From Caproicibacter sp046707225 (GTDB lineage: Bacteria > Bacillota > Clostridia > Oscillospirales > Acutalibacteraceae): 22,485 bases of DNA. Positions 1 to 5,971 of this stretch are shown piece after piece. The stretch's first letter is position 1. Each line of letters opens with the position of its first letter. A model generated the notes under the pieces. That model did no database searches, had not been told where the DNA came from, and saw only the letters and a program-made list of their open reading frames with translations. The translations under genes and the position numbers were made by a program. The stretch covers positions 1 through 22,485 of the forward strand of contig NZ_JBJKOP010000055.1 in NCBI RefSeq assembly GCF_046707225.1, given 5' to 3'.

Positions 1-125
1 TGGATTTGCCTTGGAAAACTCACAGACTTGGATACGTTGCTATGCTCAAGGGAAAAGCTGCCTGGAGCTGTTAAACAGCGCTGAGATAGGAAAGATATAC
101 GGACCGGAAGAACTCGTCTTTGACG
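1..125. repeat. Terminal direct repeat, left copy (125 bp)
   Basis: Identical base for base to 22361-22485. It lies inside the GNAT coding sequence and has no terminal inverted repeats or mobile-element features, so it most likely reflects the overlap of a circular assembly rather than a biological terminal repeat. Confidence 0.95.
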
Positions 126-205
126 CCCCGCTCGAGCGAAAAGAAGAACTTCAAAAGAAATGCTATCGGATTGATGAAGTAAGACTTTATGCCTGCAGGA
201 TGTAA
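1..205 (+). CDS. GNAT family N-acetyltransferase, C-terminal part (continues from 21978-22485 across the join)
   Basis: This is the C-terminal part of the acetyltransferase that starts at 21978; the frame at position 2 (Gly-Phe-Ala-Leu-Glu-Asn) continues the frame at 22362. The piece begins in the motif-B segment FYQSIGFALEN, typical of GNAT enzymes, and ends at TAA 203-205. Joined across the circle the protein is about 195 residues. An internal TTG at 11 could be mistaken for a start but lies inside a conserved motif. The stop codon is followed 3 bp later by the start of the small membrane-protein gene, so the two are probably co-transcribed. Confidence 0.85.
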   Translation, partial: GFALENSQTWIRCYAQGKSCLELLNSAEIGKIYGPEELVFDAPLERKEELQKKCYRIDEVRLYACRM

Positions 206-208
206 AAT

Positions 209-379
209 ATGAAAAAAGAGAATCAGGACAAAAATGAAACATGGCTGTCGTGTGTGATAGGCGTTGGTATTCCACTGGGCGCAGCGTTTGGTTTGATTTT
301 TAATAATCTATCTATGGGGACTAGTTTTGGAATTTTGTTTGGCGCAGTAATCTATGCAGTCAAAAGGAAAGAGAAATAG
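209..379 (+). CDS. Small glycine-rich membrane protein
   Basis: An open frame of 56 codons starts at ATG 209 and ends at TAG 377-379. AGGA lies just upstream, inside the end of the acetyltransferase gene, at a workable distance. The protein has a charged N-terminus (MKKENQDKNE), a hydrophobic, glycine-rich middle with two short membrane-type stretches (VIGVGIPLGAAFGLIF and GTSFGILFGAVIYAV) and a basic KRKEK tail. It resembles the short glycine-zipper membrane proteins often found next to acetyltransferases in Bacillota; no function is known to me. It sits 3 bp after the GNAT stop codon and is followed by a hairpin at 408-434 that may end the transcript. Confidence 0.65.
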   Translation: MKKENQDKNETWLSCVIGVGIPLGAAFGLIFNNLSMGTSFGILFGAVIYAVKRKEK

Positions 380-407
380 TCCGGTCTGGGTGCGATGCAG
401 ATACGTG

Positions 408-434
408 AAAAAGTTCTATGTACCGGAACTTTTT
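408..434 (+). terminator. Terminator-like hairpin after the GNAT / membrane-protein pair
   Basis: A perfect 9-bp stem (AAAAAGTTC at 408-416 with GAACTTTTT at 426-434) encloses a 9-nt loop. The A-run and T-run are part of the stem, as in bidirectional terminators. It lies 28 bp after the membrane-protein stop and just before the promoter of the next gene, which fits an operon boundary. Confidence 0.55.
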
Positions 435-439
435 GGGAC

Positions 440-468
440 TTGATTCTGACTTTTACAAATGCTATACT
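440..468 (+). promoter_or_regulatory. Sigma-A type promoter for the coiled-coil protein gene
   Basis: TTGATT (440-445) and TATACT (463-468) are separated by exactly 17 bp, matching four and five of six consensus positions. Transcription would start near 475, giving a very short leader before the GTG at 490. The preceding hairpin at 408-434 insulates it from upstream transcription. Confidence 0.55.
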
Positions 469-489
469 GATTCAAAGGCGGTGACGGGA

Positions 490-747
490 GTGCTGGATGA
501 AAAGGATTTACAGGCAATTGCAGGGTTGATTAACCAATCGGTTAGCCAGTCTGAAAATCGAATGAAAGCCTACATAGAATCGAATGTTGAAAAACAGATT
601 CAACTTTTAGCAGAGGGTCACAAGGTGATTCTTAACAGACTGCCGGATGTTGAAGAGCAGGAGCAGATTAAAAGCCGCGTAAAGGCTTTGGAACGAATTG
701 TTACAGACTTGCGTGTGGAAGTCGACGAATTAAAAAAAGCGCAATAA
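490..747 (+). CDS. Small coiled-coil protein, phage-associated hypothetical
   Basis: An 85-residue protein from GTG 490 to TAA 745-747. The start is chosen because AAAGGCGGTGA (474-484), a near-perfect Shine-Dalgarno sequence, lies 5 bp upstream, and because MLDEKDLQAIAGLI is a familiar beginning for this group. The frame stays open upstream to ATG 418, but that codon has no ribosome-binding site and lies inside the hairpin at 408-434. The sequence is hydrophilic with heptad spacing through its second half (KSRVKALERIVTDLRVEVDEL), so it should form a coiled coil. Short proteins of this kind are common in clostridial genomes, often near prophages. No enzymatic motif is seen and the function is unknown. 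A promoter (440-468) and a terminator (752-791) make it a single-gene unit. Confidence 0.6.
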   Translation: MLDEKDLQAIAGLINQSVSQSENRMKAYIESNVEKQIQLLAEGHKVILNRLPDVEEQEQIKSRVKALERIVTDLRVEVDELKKAQ

Positions 748-751
748 AAAT

Positions 752-791
752 GTCCGCTCGTTTCGGTTGATGCCGAAAGGGCGGACTTTTT
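752..791 (+). terminator. Rho-independent terminator
   Basis: GTCCGCTC (752-759) pairs with GGGCGGAC (779-786, one G-T wobble), and the inner TTTCGG / CCGAAA pair extends the stem. TTTTT follows at 787-791. It closes the coiled-coil gene 5 bp after its stop codon and lies between that gene and the convergent integrase remnant. Confidence 0.85.
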
Positions 792-846
792 GTATCTGTT
801 GCTTTTTGCGGCTTCTGTGGAGTCCATGTGATCTCTTCTTGACCAT

Positions 847-1257
847 TTACGCGTGTGATTTGAGCGGCAGGGCCGCCGCGATGGCGTCCGCTGCTTCAGC
901 CTGAACCTTGGCAAAGGTGTGGGCGTAAATGTTTGTCGTCGTTGATACCTGTGAGTGCCCAAGCGCGGTTGATACGGTCTTGACGTCCACACCGTTTGTA
1001 ATCAGCAGGGAAGCGTTCAGATGCCGGAAACTATGGATGGCGGATTGAGCACGGTGCATACCGGTACGCTTGCAGAACCGGTCCAGCCAGCTGTACGGTG
1101 TGTTTGGATTGATTGGCTTTCCGTTCCATGCGACGAACAGCCGGTCGGTGTCAATCCATTGGTCGCCGCATTTTAACCGCTGTTGTGCCTGCTCCACTTT
1201 GTATAGCCGCAAAATCAACGCAAATATCGGAAACTTTGACATCAGCGCGTCGTTCAA
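847..1257 (-). pseudogene. int: Tyrosine site-specific integrase, C-terminal catalytic fragment
   Basis: The frame encodes the end of a phage-type tyrosine recombinase. The conserved part runs from about LRLYKVEQAQQRLKCGDQW to the stop at 847-849. It keeps the HxxR box (HSFRH), the downstream LGHS box and the nucleophilic tyrosine in NIYAH. It lacks the N-terminal arm-binding and core-binding domains and the first catalytic arginine; only about 125 of an expected 350-400 residues remain. Homology stops near position 1215; the last codons up to 1257 are antisense to the tail gene and are not integrase. The fragment ends 5'-to-5' against the tail remnant, as expected from a single deletion. It cannot be an active recombinase alone. 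In an intact phage this gene would act on an attP like the one at 21639-21885. Confidence 0.85.
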
Positions 1258-1765
1258 TTTTGAAATTGTGGCGTCAGATTACTACACCGCAACCACACAA
1301 CCGGCTTTGCTGCCAACGGCAAAGCCGGTTTTTTCTATCCGTGATGGGCAGATTGGCATCAACAAAATTCCGGAGAACGGCGCGCTGGATGTAAGCGGTG
1401 ACGTGTACGTTTCCGGTGCCAAGGCTTACAATGACAGTTACCATCCGAGCGCCGACAGCGCTTCTTACGCAAGCAGCGCCGGGGATGCAGCTGCGCTGGG
1501 CGGACTTCGTATGCTGAAAGGAACTTCGAACGGGATAGCCGCCACAACGACAGCTTACGGTTCCCTCTACTATTCGGGAAATATCAACATCAGCTTTGGT
1601 ACAACGCTTCCATGGACACCGATTGTTACAACGGCGTTCAATACGAACGGATTTGGCTTTTGCGTGGTGAAATCCGTCAGTACAACCGGATTTACAATAC
1701 AGATTTCCAACGCGGTTTCTTCATCCGGTGTAAACTGGGGACTTTATTATATTGCGGTCTATTAA
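1208..1765 (+). pseudogene. Phage minor structural / tail (receptor-binding) protein, C-terminal fragment
   Basis: The frame ending at TAA 1763-1765 matches the C-terminal part of siphovirus minor structural proteins. It has the pattern of a beta-rich segment ending in LPTAKPVF, then GQIGINKIPENGALDVSGDVYVSG, a low-complexity Ser/Ala linker (SADSASYASSAGDAAALGG) and a terminal beta domain. It has no start codon or ribosome-binding site of its own. The frame continues back to an ATG at 1070, but that part is antisense to the integrase and is not tail sequence. The join is near 1208. In the parent phage this protein would have been several hundred residues longer and would form part of the tail tip. 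It is followed 16 bp later by the endolysin gene, the usual tail-to-lysis order. Confidence 0.75.
1299..1334 (+). terminator. Terminator-like hairpin inside the tail-protein remnant
   Basis: A perfect 12-bp GC-rich stem (AACCGGCTTTGC at 1299-1310, GCAAAGCCGGTT at 1319-1330) with an 8-nt loop is followed by a T run to 1334. It has all the marks of an intrinsic terminator for rightward transcription, but the sequence also reads as a plausible part of the tail protein, so it may be a chance coding hairpin. Confidence 0.45.
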
Positions 1766-1781
1766 CCAAAAAGGAGATTAA

Positions 1782-2735
1782 ATGATGGCACAACTGAAAG
1801 GCATTGATATCAGTAAGCATAATGGCACAGTGGATTGGACGAAAATATCCGGCATGGACTTTGTTCTAGTCCGTGCCGGATATGGAAACGATATTTCACA
1901 AAAGGATCCAAAGTTTGACGAGAATGTAAAAGGCGCATTGGCTCACGGGATTGCCGTCGGCGCATATTGGTTTAGCTACGCTGTGTCCGCGGCGGATGCA
2001 GCAAAGGAAGCATCGATTTTCAGTCAAGTCCTCGCTCCGTACAAGGACAAACTTACTTTTCCGGTCGCATTCGATTATGAGTATGACAGCATGGAATACG
2101 CGCAGCAGCAGGGCATTCATCCAAGCAACAATCTCATTGATGCCATTGCCCAGACGTTTATGGACGCAATGAAAAAGGACGGATGGTTCGTAAATCTCTA
2201 CACCAACTGTGATTTTATCCGAACAGGTAAATTCAGCACTGCTACCGTAAAGTCCTATGATGTGTGGTTAGCCGACTATTCCGGCGTTCCTGATTATCCC
2301 TGTGGGATTCAGCAGACCGGCAGCACGGGTAAAGTTCCGGGTATCACCGGCGCGGTGGATATGAATGTAGCATTTAAAGATTACTCGACAATTATCCAGG
2401 CAGGTGGGTACAACGGTTTCCCGAAGCCGACGTTCAAGTGCGATACTACAACTGATATTGTTCTTTCGCCGGGACAGACTTACCAATTCAAAGTGACTTC
2501 TCCGCAGGTCCCAACGGCTGCAATCGGTACGCCGGGTGTTGCTGCATTGCTGCACCGATACAACGGCTGCAATCGGTACGCCGGGTGTTGCTGCATTGCT
2601 GCACCGATACAGCAGCGGGAACGAGAGCTTTTTCTATTTAGTTGGTTTTGGAAAGTCAGGCTCTTCTGCTGGAATCTATGTAAACGGCGTGAAGCAGTTT
2701 ACAATTCACATGAATTAAGAAAGTTGAGGAATTAG
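1782..2735 (+). CDS. GH25 lysozyme-like endolysin with frameshifted C-terminal domain
   Basis: Phage endolysin of glycoside hydrolase family 25, which cleaves the N-acetylmuramic acid-beta-1,4-GlcNAc bond of peptidoglycan. The catalytic domain is intact (about residues 5-205): it begins with the family signature KGIDISKHNG (Asp9) and has the acidic pair D98/E100 in AFDYEYDS. AAGGAG lies just upstream of ATG 1782; ATG 1785 is equally possible. The C-terminal domain starts normally (CDTTTDIVLSPGQTYQFKV) but an exact 49-bp duplication (2512-2609) shifts the frame after about residue 259, giving a Cys/Arg-rich nonsense tail to TAG 2735. Removing one copy restores a 295-residue protein ending in AGIYVNGVKQFTIHMN at TAA 2716-2718, a typical end for this domain. 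The catalytic half may still work; wall targeting is probably lost. Holin follows directly. Confidence 0.85.
   Translation: MMAQLKGIDISKHNGTVDWTKISGMDFVLVRAGYGNDISQKDPKFDENVKGALAHGIAVGAYWFSYAVSAADAAKEASIFSQVLAPYKDKLTFPVAFDYEYDSMEYAQQQGIHPSNNLIDAIAQTFMDAMKKDGWFVNLYTNCDFIRTGKFSTATVKSYDVWLADYSGVPDYPCGIQQTGSTGKVPGITGAVDMNVAFKDYSTIIQAGGYNGFPKPTFKCDTTTDIVLSPGQTYQFKVTSPQVPTAAIGTPGVAALLHRYNGCNRYAGCCCIAAPIQQRERELFLFSWFWKVRLFCWNLCKRREAVYNSHELRKLRN
2512..2609. repeat. Exact tandem duplication, 2 x 49 bp
   Basis: 2512-2560 and 2561-2609 are identical and adjacent; the unit begins CAACGGCTGCAATCGG. A 2-bp CA after the second copy also matches the start of the unit. As 49 is not a multiple of three, the extra copy shifts the endolysin reading frame by one base. 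Confidence 0.97.
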
Positions 2736-2737
2736 AA

Positions 2738-3214
2738 ATGGATAAAATGAAAACGACTATTATCACAGTATTTACCGCGCTTTCCGCATGGCTGGGAATT
2801 TTGGCTGTCCCAATGCTGCTGCTGATTTTGGTTAACGTTGCAGATTACGGTACCGGTCTTGCCGCCGCAAAGTATAGGGGACAGAAGATCAGTTCTTACC
2901 GTGGATTCCTGGGAATCGCAAAAAAGGTGTGCATGTGGCTTTTGGTCGGCGTCGGAGTGATTGTTGACTATCTGATTACATATGCCGCGCAGCAGGCAGG
3001 CGTAACGTTGTCGTTCGGTTATGCCGTGGCGTCGCTGGTAGCCGTGTGGCTGATTTGCAATGAGATTATCAGCATTTTGGAAAACATCAGCGACATTGGA
3101 GTCGCTCTGCCGCCTTTCCTGCTTAAGCTGGTGGGAAATTTGAAATCACAAGTGGAGGGGAAAGGGGGAGGTTCGTTATCAAAGGCAGATAAAGATAGTA
3201 TAATGAACGAATAG
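2738..3214 (+). CDS. Phage holin, Cph1/TcdE-like (holin_4) family
   Basis: A 158-residue membrane protein with at least three hydrophobic segments: about residues 18-38 (LGILAVPMLLLILVNVADYG), 62-85 and 95-115. It has the family hallmarks: VADYGTGLAAAKYRGQKISSYRGFLGIAKK after the first membrane segment, a NEIISILENISDIGV stretch, and a polar C-terminus. These holins form lesions in the cytoplasmic membrane that release endolysin; relatives such as TcdE also take part in toxin release. The start at ATG 2738 is preceded by GAGGA at a good distance and lies 2 bp after the frameshifted endolysin stop, so the two form a lysis pair. The gene converges on the SDR gene of the glycan cluster 67 bp away, with no clear terminator between. 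Confidence 0.88.
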   Translation: MDKMKTTIITVFTALSAWLGILAVPMLLLILVNVADYGTGLAAAKYRGQKISSYRGFLGIAKKVCMWLLVGVGVIVDYLITYAAQQAGVTLSFGYAVASLVAVWLICNEIISILENISDIGVALPPFLLKLVGNLKSQVEGKGGGSLSKADKDSIMNE

Positions 3215-3281
3215 TCTTTGTTCAAAGTTTCAATAAACATGGTATTCAGTATATCATCGCTTTGCCGTCCCATATATGGCC

Positions 3282-4307
3282 TTACCGATGCAGCTTGCTT
3301 AAAAGGCCGCAGGCAAAATCAACCGTATTTTTCAGGCCCTCTTCAAAGCTGGTATTCGGTTTCCAACCGTATTTTTCCAAGGCGTGCATGTTGTCGCACT
3401 GAGTGAATTTGTTGACTTCATTGTCGAGCGCCTTGTTGGAAATCGTATATTTCCCCTCATACAGCTCCGGGTATTTATTCCAGTAATTGGAGGATGCGAC
3501 ATACTTCGGCTTGATCTGTTCCTTGCCCATGGTTTTCGCTAGGATGGAATACATCTCGTTGATCGAGTAGCTTTTGCAGGTGGAAACATTCACACAGTCG
3601 TAGCCATCGCCCTTCTGCACCAGCAGCGCAAGGTCGATCAGGTCGTCCACATAGACAAAATCCCTACGCTGCTTGCCGTCTGAGTGAAGGACTGGCGCAC
3701 GGTCGTAGAAAAGCTCACGAATCAGATATCCCGCGACCGGCGGCTGTTTCCGTAGGCAATCGATATGCGGCCCGTATACGTTTGCAAAACGCAGGCAGGT
3801 TACGTTCATGCCGTAGATTTTCGCGTAAGATTTGCAGAAGCATTCCGCAGAGTATTTCGTAGTTGGGTAAATCAAGCTGGGGAGTTCGTGCCTGTCCTCC
3901 TTAGAGGGGAAGACCGTGTCATTTTCATACACCGCGGAGGTGCTTGCGAAAATGACTTTCCGGCAGCCAAACCGGCGGGCCGCCTCCAGAACGTTTACCG
4001 TACCCGCAACATTGACGGATACCGCTTCACCCGGGTTCATCTGGCAGTCCGGCAGGGGAGTAATTGCCGCGATATGATAAGCATAATCAAAATTTTCTTG
4101 CTCAAAAAGGCGGTACAAAGCATCCGCGTCCCGTACATCCATCCGCAGAATCTCGGAACGGAAATCGTGATCCGGAAAAATCAGGTTGTCTTCCTGACCG
4201 TAGGAAAAATTGTCAATGATCACGACCTGAGCGCCGTCTTTCCACAGCCGATAGGCAAGCTGTGATCCGATAAAACCGGCGGCACCGGAAATAAATACCT
4301 TTGGCAT
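3282..4307 (-). CDS. NAD-dependent epimerase/dehydratase (extended SDR), nucleotide-sugar modifying
   Basis: A 341-residue extended short-chain dehydrogenase/reductase. The N-terminus holds the nucleotide-binding motif GAAGFIG, followed by the acidic residue (IIDNFSYG) that favours NAD. The catalytic Ser/Thr lies in STSAVY and the Tyr-Lys pair in YPTTKYSAE; RRDFVYVDDL is typical of UDP-glucose 4-epimerase-like and dehydratase-like enzymes. It is the last gene of the leftward operon, 6 bp after gmhA, with AAGGGGTGA as ribosome-binding site overlapping the gmhA stop codon. Placed beside a full GDP-heptose pathway, it may modify GDP-heptose or epimerise another nucleotide sugar; the sequence does not decide the substrate. 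Nothing resembling a terminator follows it before the convergent holin gene. Confidence 0.85.
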   Translation of the reverse strand: MPKVFISGAAGFIGSQLAYRLWKDGAQVVIIDNFSYGQEDNLIFPDHDFRSEILRMDVRDADALYRLFEQENFDYAYHIAAITPLPDCQMNPGEAVSVNVAGTVNVLEAARRFGCRKVIFASTSAVYENDTVFPSKEDRHELPSLIYPTTKYSAECFCKSYAKIYGMNVTCLRFANVYGPHIDCLRKQPPVAGYLIRELFYDRAPVLHSDGKQRRDFVYVDDLIDLALLVQKGDGYDCVNVSTCKSYSINEMYSILAKTMGKEQIKPKYVASSNYWNKYPELYEGKYTISNKALDNEVNKFTQCDNMHALEKYGWKPNTSFEEGLKNTVDFACGLLSKLHR

Positions 4308-4313
4308 CTTGTG

Positions 4314-4904
4314 TCACCCCTTCAAATGATCGATTCCGCACATCGTTTTATAAAAAATACTCATGATTAAATGGTCGAATGTCATATGTACGTCTTCCGT
4401 AATCTGCATGCTATTGACGGGAACGTGAAGAGATACATCACTCAGTTTTTTTAGCTTGCCTCCGTCATAGCCGGTGATGCCGATCACCTTGTTGCCGCAG
4501 CTTTTCGCGTACTCTACCGCGTTGAGTACGTTCTTCGAATTGCCGCTGCCGGAAATGCCGACCACTAGGTCGCCTTCCCGCAGCTTGCCTTTCAGCTGGA
4601 AGCGAAAAATTTCTTCGAATCCGATGTCGTTTGCAATCGCCATCACGGTCGGGACGTTGTCATTCAAGCACAGGAAACGGAACTTCTTTTCCGTATGTTC
4701 GGAAACTCCCTTATTGAAATCGTTCTGATAGTGTGAGGCAGTGGCGGAGCTCCCGCCGTTTCCGAAAATATAAATCATTTTTTCTTCTTGAAAAGCCTTT
4801 TCGAGGAGATTCATCGCTTCGTTGATTGCGTCCACATCCAGAGAAGCCAATACCTTCTGTTCATCGTCAATGTATTTGGCAATTGCTTCTTTATAATCCG
4901 ACAT
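4314..4904 (-). CDS. gmhA: Phosphoheptose isomerase (SIS domain)
   Basis: A SIS-domain isomerase of about 196 residues that converts sedoheptulose-7-phosphate to D-glycero-D-manno-heptose-7-phosphate, the first step of heptose activation. Visible motifs are FGNGGSSATASHYQNDFNKG (sugar-phosphate binding), GISGSGNSKNVLNA, and a C-terminal TEDVHMTFDHLI where the family carries metal or catalytic residues. The start is set at ATG 4904, with AAAGGAG upstream; a GTG at 4916 would overlap the ribosome-binding site. The product fits directly into the following steps encoded upstream (HddA, HddC-GmhB). Its length and motifs agree with GmhA rather than the KpsF-like SIS protein at 11084-11668. Confidence 0.9.
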   Translation of the reverse strand: MSDYKEAIAKYIDDEQKVLASLDVDAINEAMNLLEKAFQEEKMIYIFGNGGSSATASHYQNDFNKGVSEHTEKKFRFLCLNDNVPTVMAIANDIGFEEIFRFQLKGKLREGDLVVGISGSGNSKNVLNAVEYAKSCGNKVIGITGYDGGKLKKLSDVSLHVPVNSMQITEDVHMTFDHLIMSIFYKTMCGIDHLKG

Positions 4905-4931
4905 ATAAATTCGCACTCCTTTATTTTTTGA

Positions 4932-5918
4932 TTAGTCAGAGAATATGATTCGGCTACCCAGCGGCTCAAAGGAAAAGTCGACTTTTCGATAATCCTTCAG
5001 CGCTTCCTCAACCGCCGCCTGACGTTCTGCCGGCACATACAACAGCATGAATCCGCCGCCGCCCGCGCCGAGGATCTTGCCGCCGAGTGCACCCGCGTTT
5101 TTCGCCGAGGAATACATCTCGTCAATCATGGGCGTTGAAACACCGCTTGCAAAGCGCTTCTTGATCTGCCAAGCCTTGTCCAGTTCATAGCCCCAATTGT
5201 CCACCGAGCCGTCCACGAGATCTTGATAAACACGGTTTACCGCCAGAACCAGATTGTCAAGACCATCCATCTTCTGCGCGATAGTCTGTTGCTGCTCATT
5301 CAAAATTTTTCTGGAATCGCGGGTCAGGCCCGTGAAAAACAGCATCAGGTTCTCTTTCAAGCTGTCGCTGTTTTCCTTTTTGCAGATAATCGGCTCCACA
5401 CTTACGCTACCGTCCCGATTGTATTTATATTGGTTGAAGCCGCCGCAGGCCACAGCAAACTGGTCCTGAATGCCAATCCGCTGGCCGAGACAGTCAATCT
5501 CAATGTGGCATGCTTCACGTGCTAGAGTTTCCGCTGAAACATGTTCCCCTTTGTAGGCGTGCAGCGCGTTCAGTACGCCCACGGCCAGTGCGCTGGAGGA
5601 AGCAAGCCCGATTCCGGCGCTACTCAAGGGGATATCTGCCATGTAAATGACCTCTATGCTCTTTTCAATTCCGGTTATTTTCAGAGCATTCCGGATGATG
5701 TTGTGCTTGACCTCATCGACGCTGTCAACTAACTCGTTGCCGGAATATACCACGCGGATCTTGTCGTCAAACTTTCTGTTTACGGTGATATAGACGAACA
5801 TATTCAAGGCTGTGCTGATCGTCGAGCCGTAACCGAACCGACTGTTTTCATAATAGTCTTTAAAGTCCGTTCCTCCGCCGAAAAATGAACAGCGCAGGGG
5901 TGTTTTTGAGATGATCAT
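4932..5918 (-). CDS. hddA: D-glycero-alpha-D-manno-heptose-7-phosphate kinase (GHMP family)
   Basis: A 328-residue GHMP-superfamily kinase. It opens with ISKTPLRCSFFGGGTDFKDY, typical of HddA-like kinases; the ATP-binding motif PLSSAGIGLASSSA is near residue 105, and the C-terminal GAGGGGFMLLY loop completes the family pattern. It phosphorylates C1 of heptose-7-phosphate to give the alpha-1,7-bisphosphate, the branch leading to GDP-heptose rather than the beta-linked ADP-heptose branch. GGAG lies 9 bp before ATG 5918. It sits between gmhA and the hddC-gmhB fusion, the classical order for GDP-heptose clusters such as that of the Aneurinibacillus S-layer glycan. The length is normal and no key motif is missing. 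Confidence 0.9.
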   Translation of the reverse strand: MIISKTPLRCSFFGGGTDFKDYYENSRFGYGSTISTALNMFVYITVNRKFDDKIRVVYSGNELVDSVDEVKHNIIRNALKITGIEKSIEVIYMADIPLSSAGIGLASSSALAVGVLNALHAYKGEHVSAETLAREACHIEIDCLGQRIGIQDQFAVACGGFNQYKYNRDGSVSVEPIICKKENSDSLKENLMLFFTGLTRDSRKILNEQQQTIAQKMDGLDNLVLAVNRVYQDLVDGSVDNWGYELDKAWQIKKRFASGVSTPMIDEMYSSAKNAGALGGKILGAGGGGFMLLYVPAERQAAVEEALKDYRKVDFSFEPLGSRIIFSD

Positions 5919-5971
5919 GTCGCTTTTCTCCTTTATGTAATGTCGTTGAAATGATTGAATGTACTATGGAC

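Noticed and set aside
418..489. ATG 418 as start of the coiled-coil protein.
   Set aside because: It lies within a terminator-like hairpin and upstream of the promoter's -10 box; GTG 490 has a near-perfect ribosome-binding site.
1070..1207. Upstream part of the rightward open frame starting at ATG 1070 as the true start of the tail protein.
   Set aside because: This stretch is antisense to well-conserved integrase sequence, and it has no ribosome-binding site.
2512..2609. Repeat near tail and lysis genes as part of a diversity-generating retroelement.
   Set aside because: No reverse transcriptase gene is present, the copies are exactly identical rather than differing at adenines, and they are directly adjacent.
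3765..4265. Long rightward open frame opposite the SDR gene, and similar long frames opposite other cluster genes (for example 16751-17665).
   Set aside because: They are antisense to genes with clear family motifs and show no motifs or ribosome-binding sites of their own.
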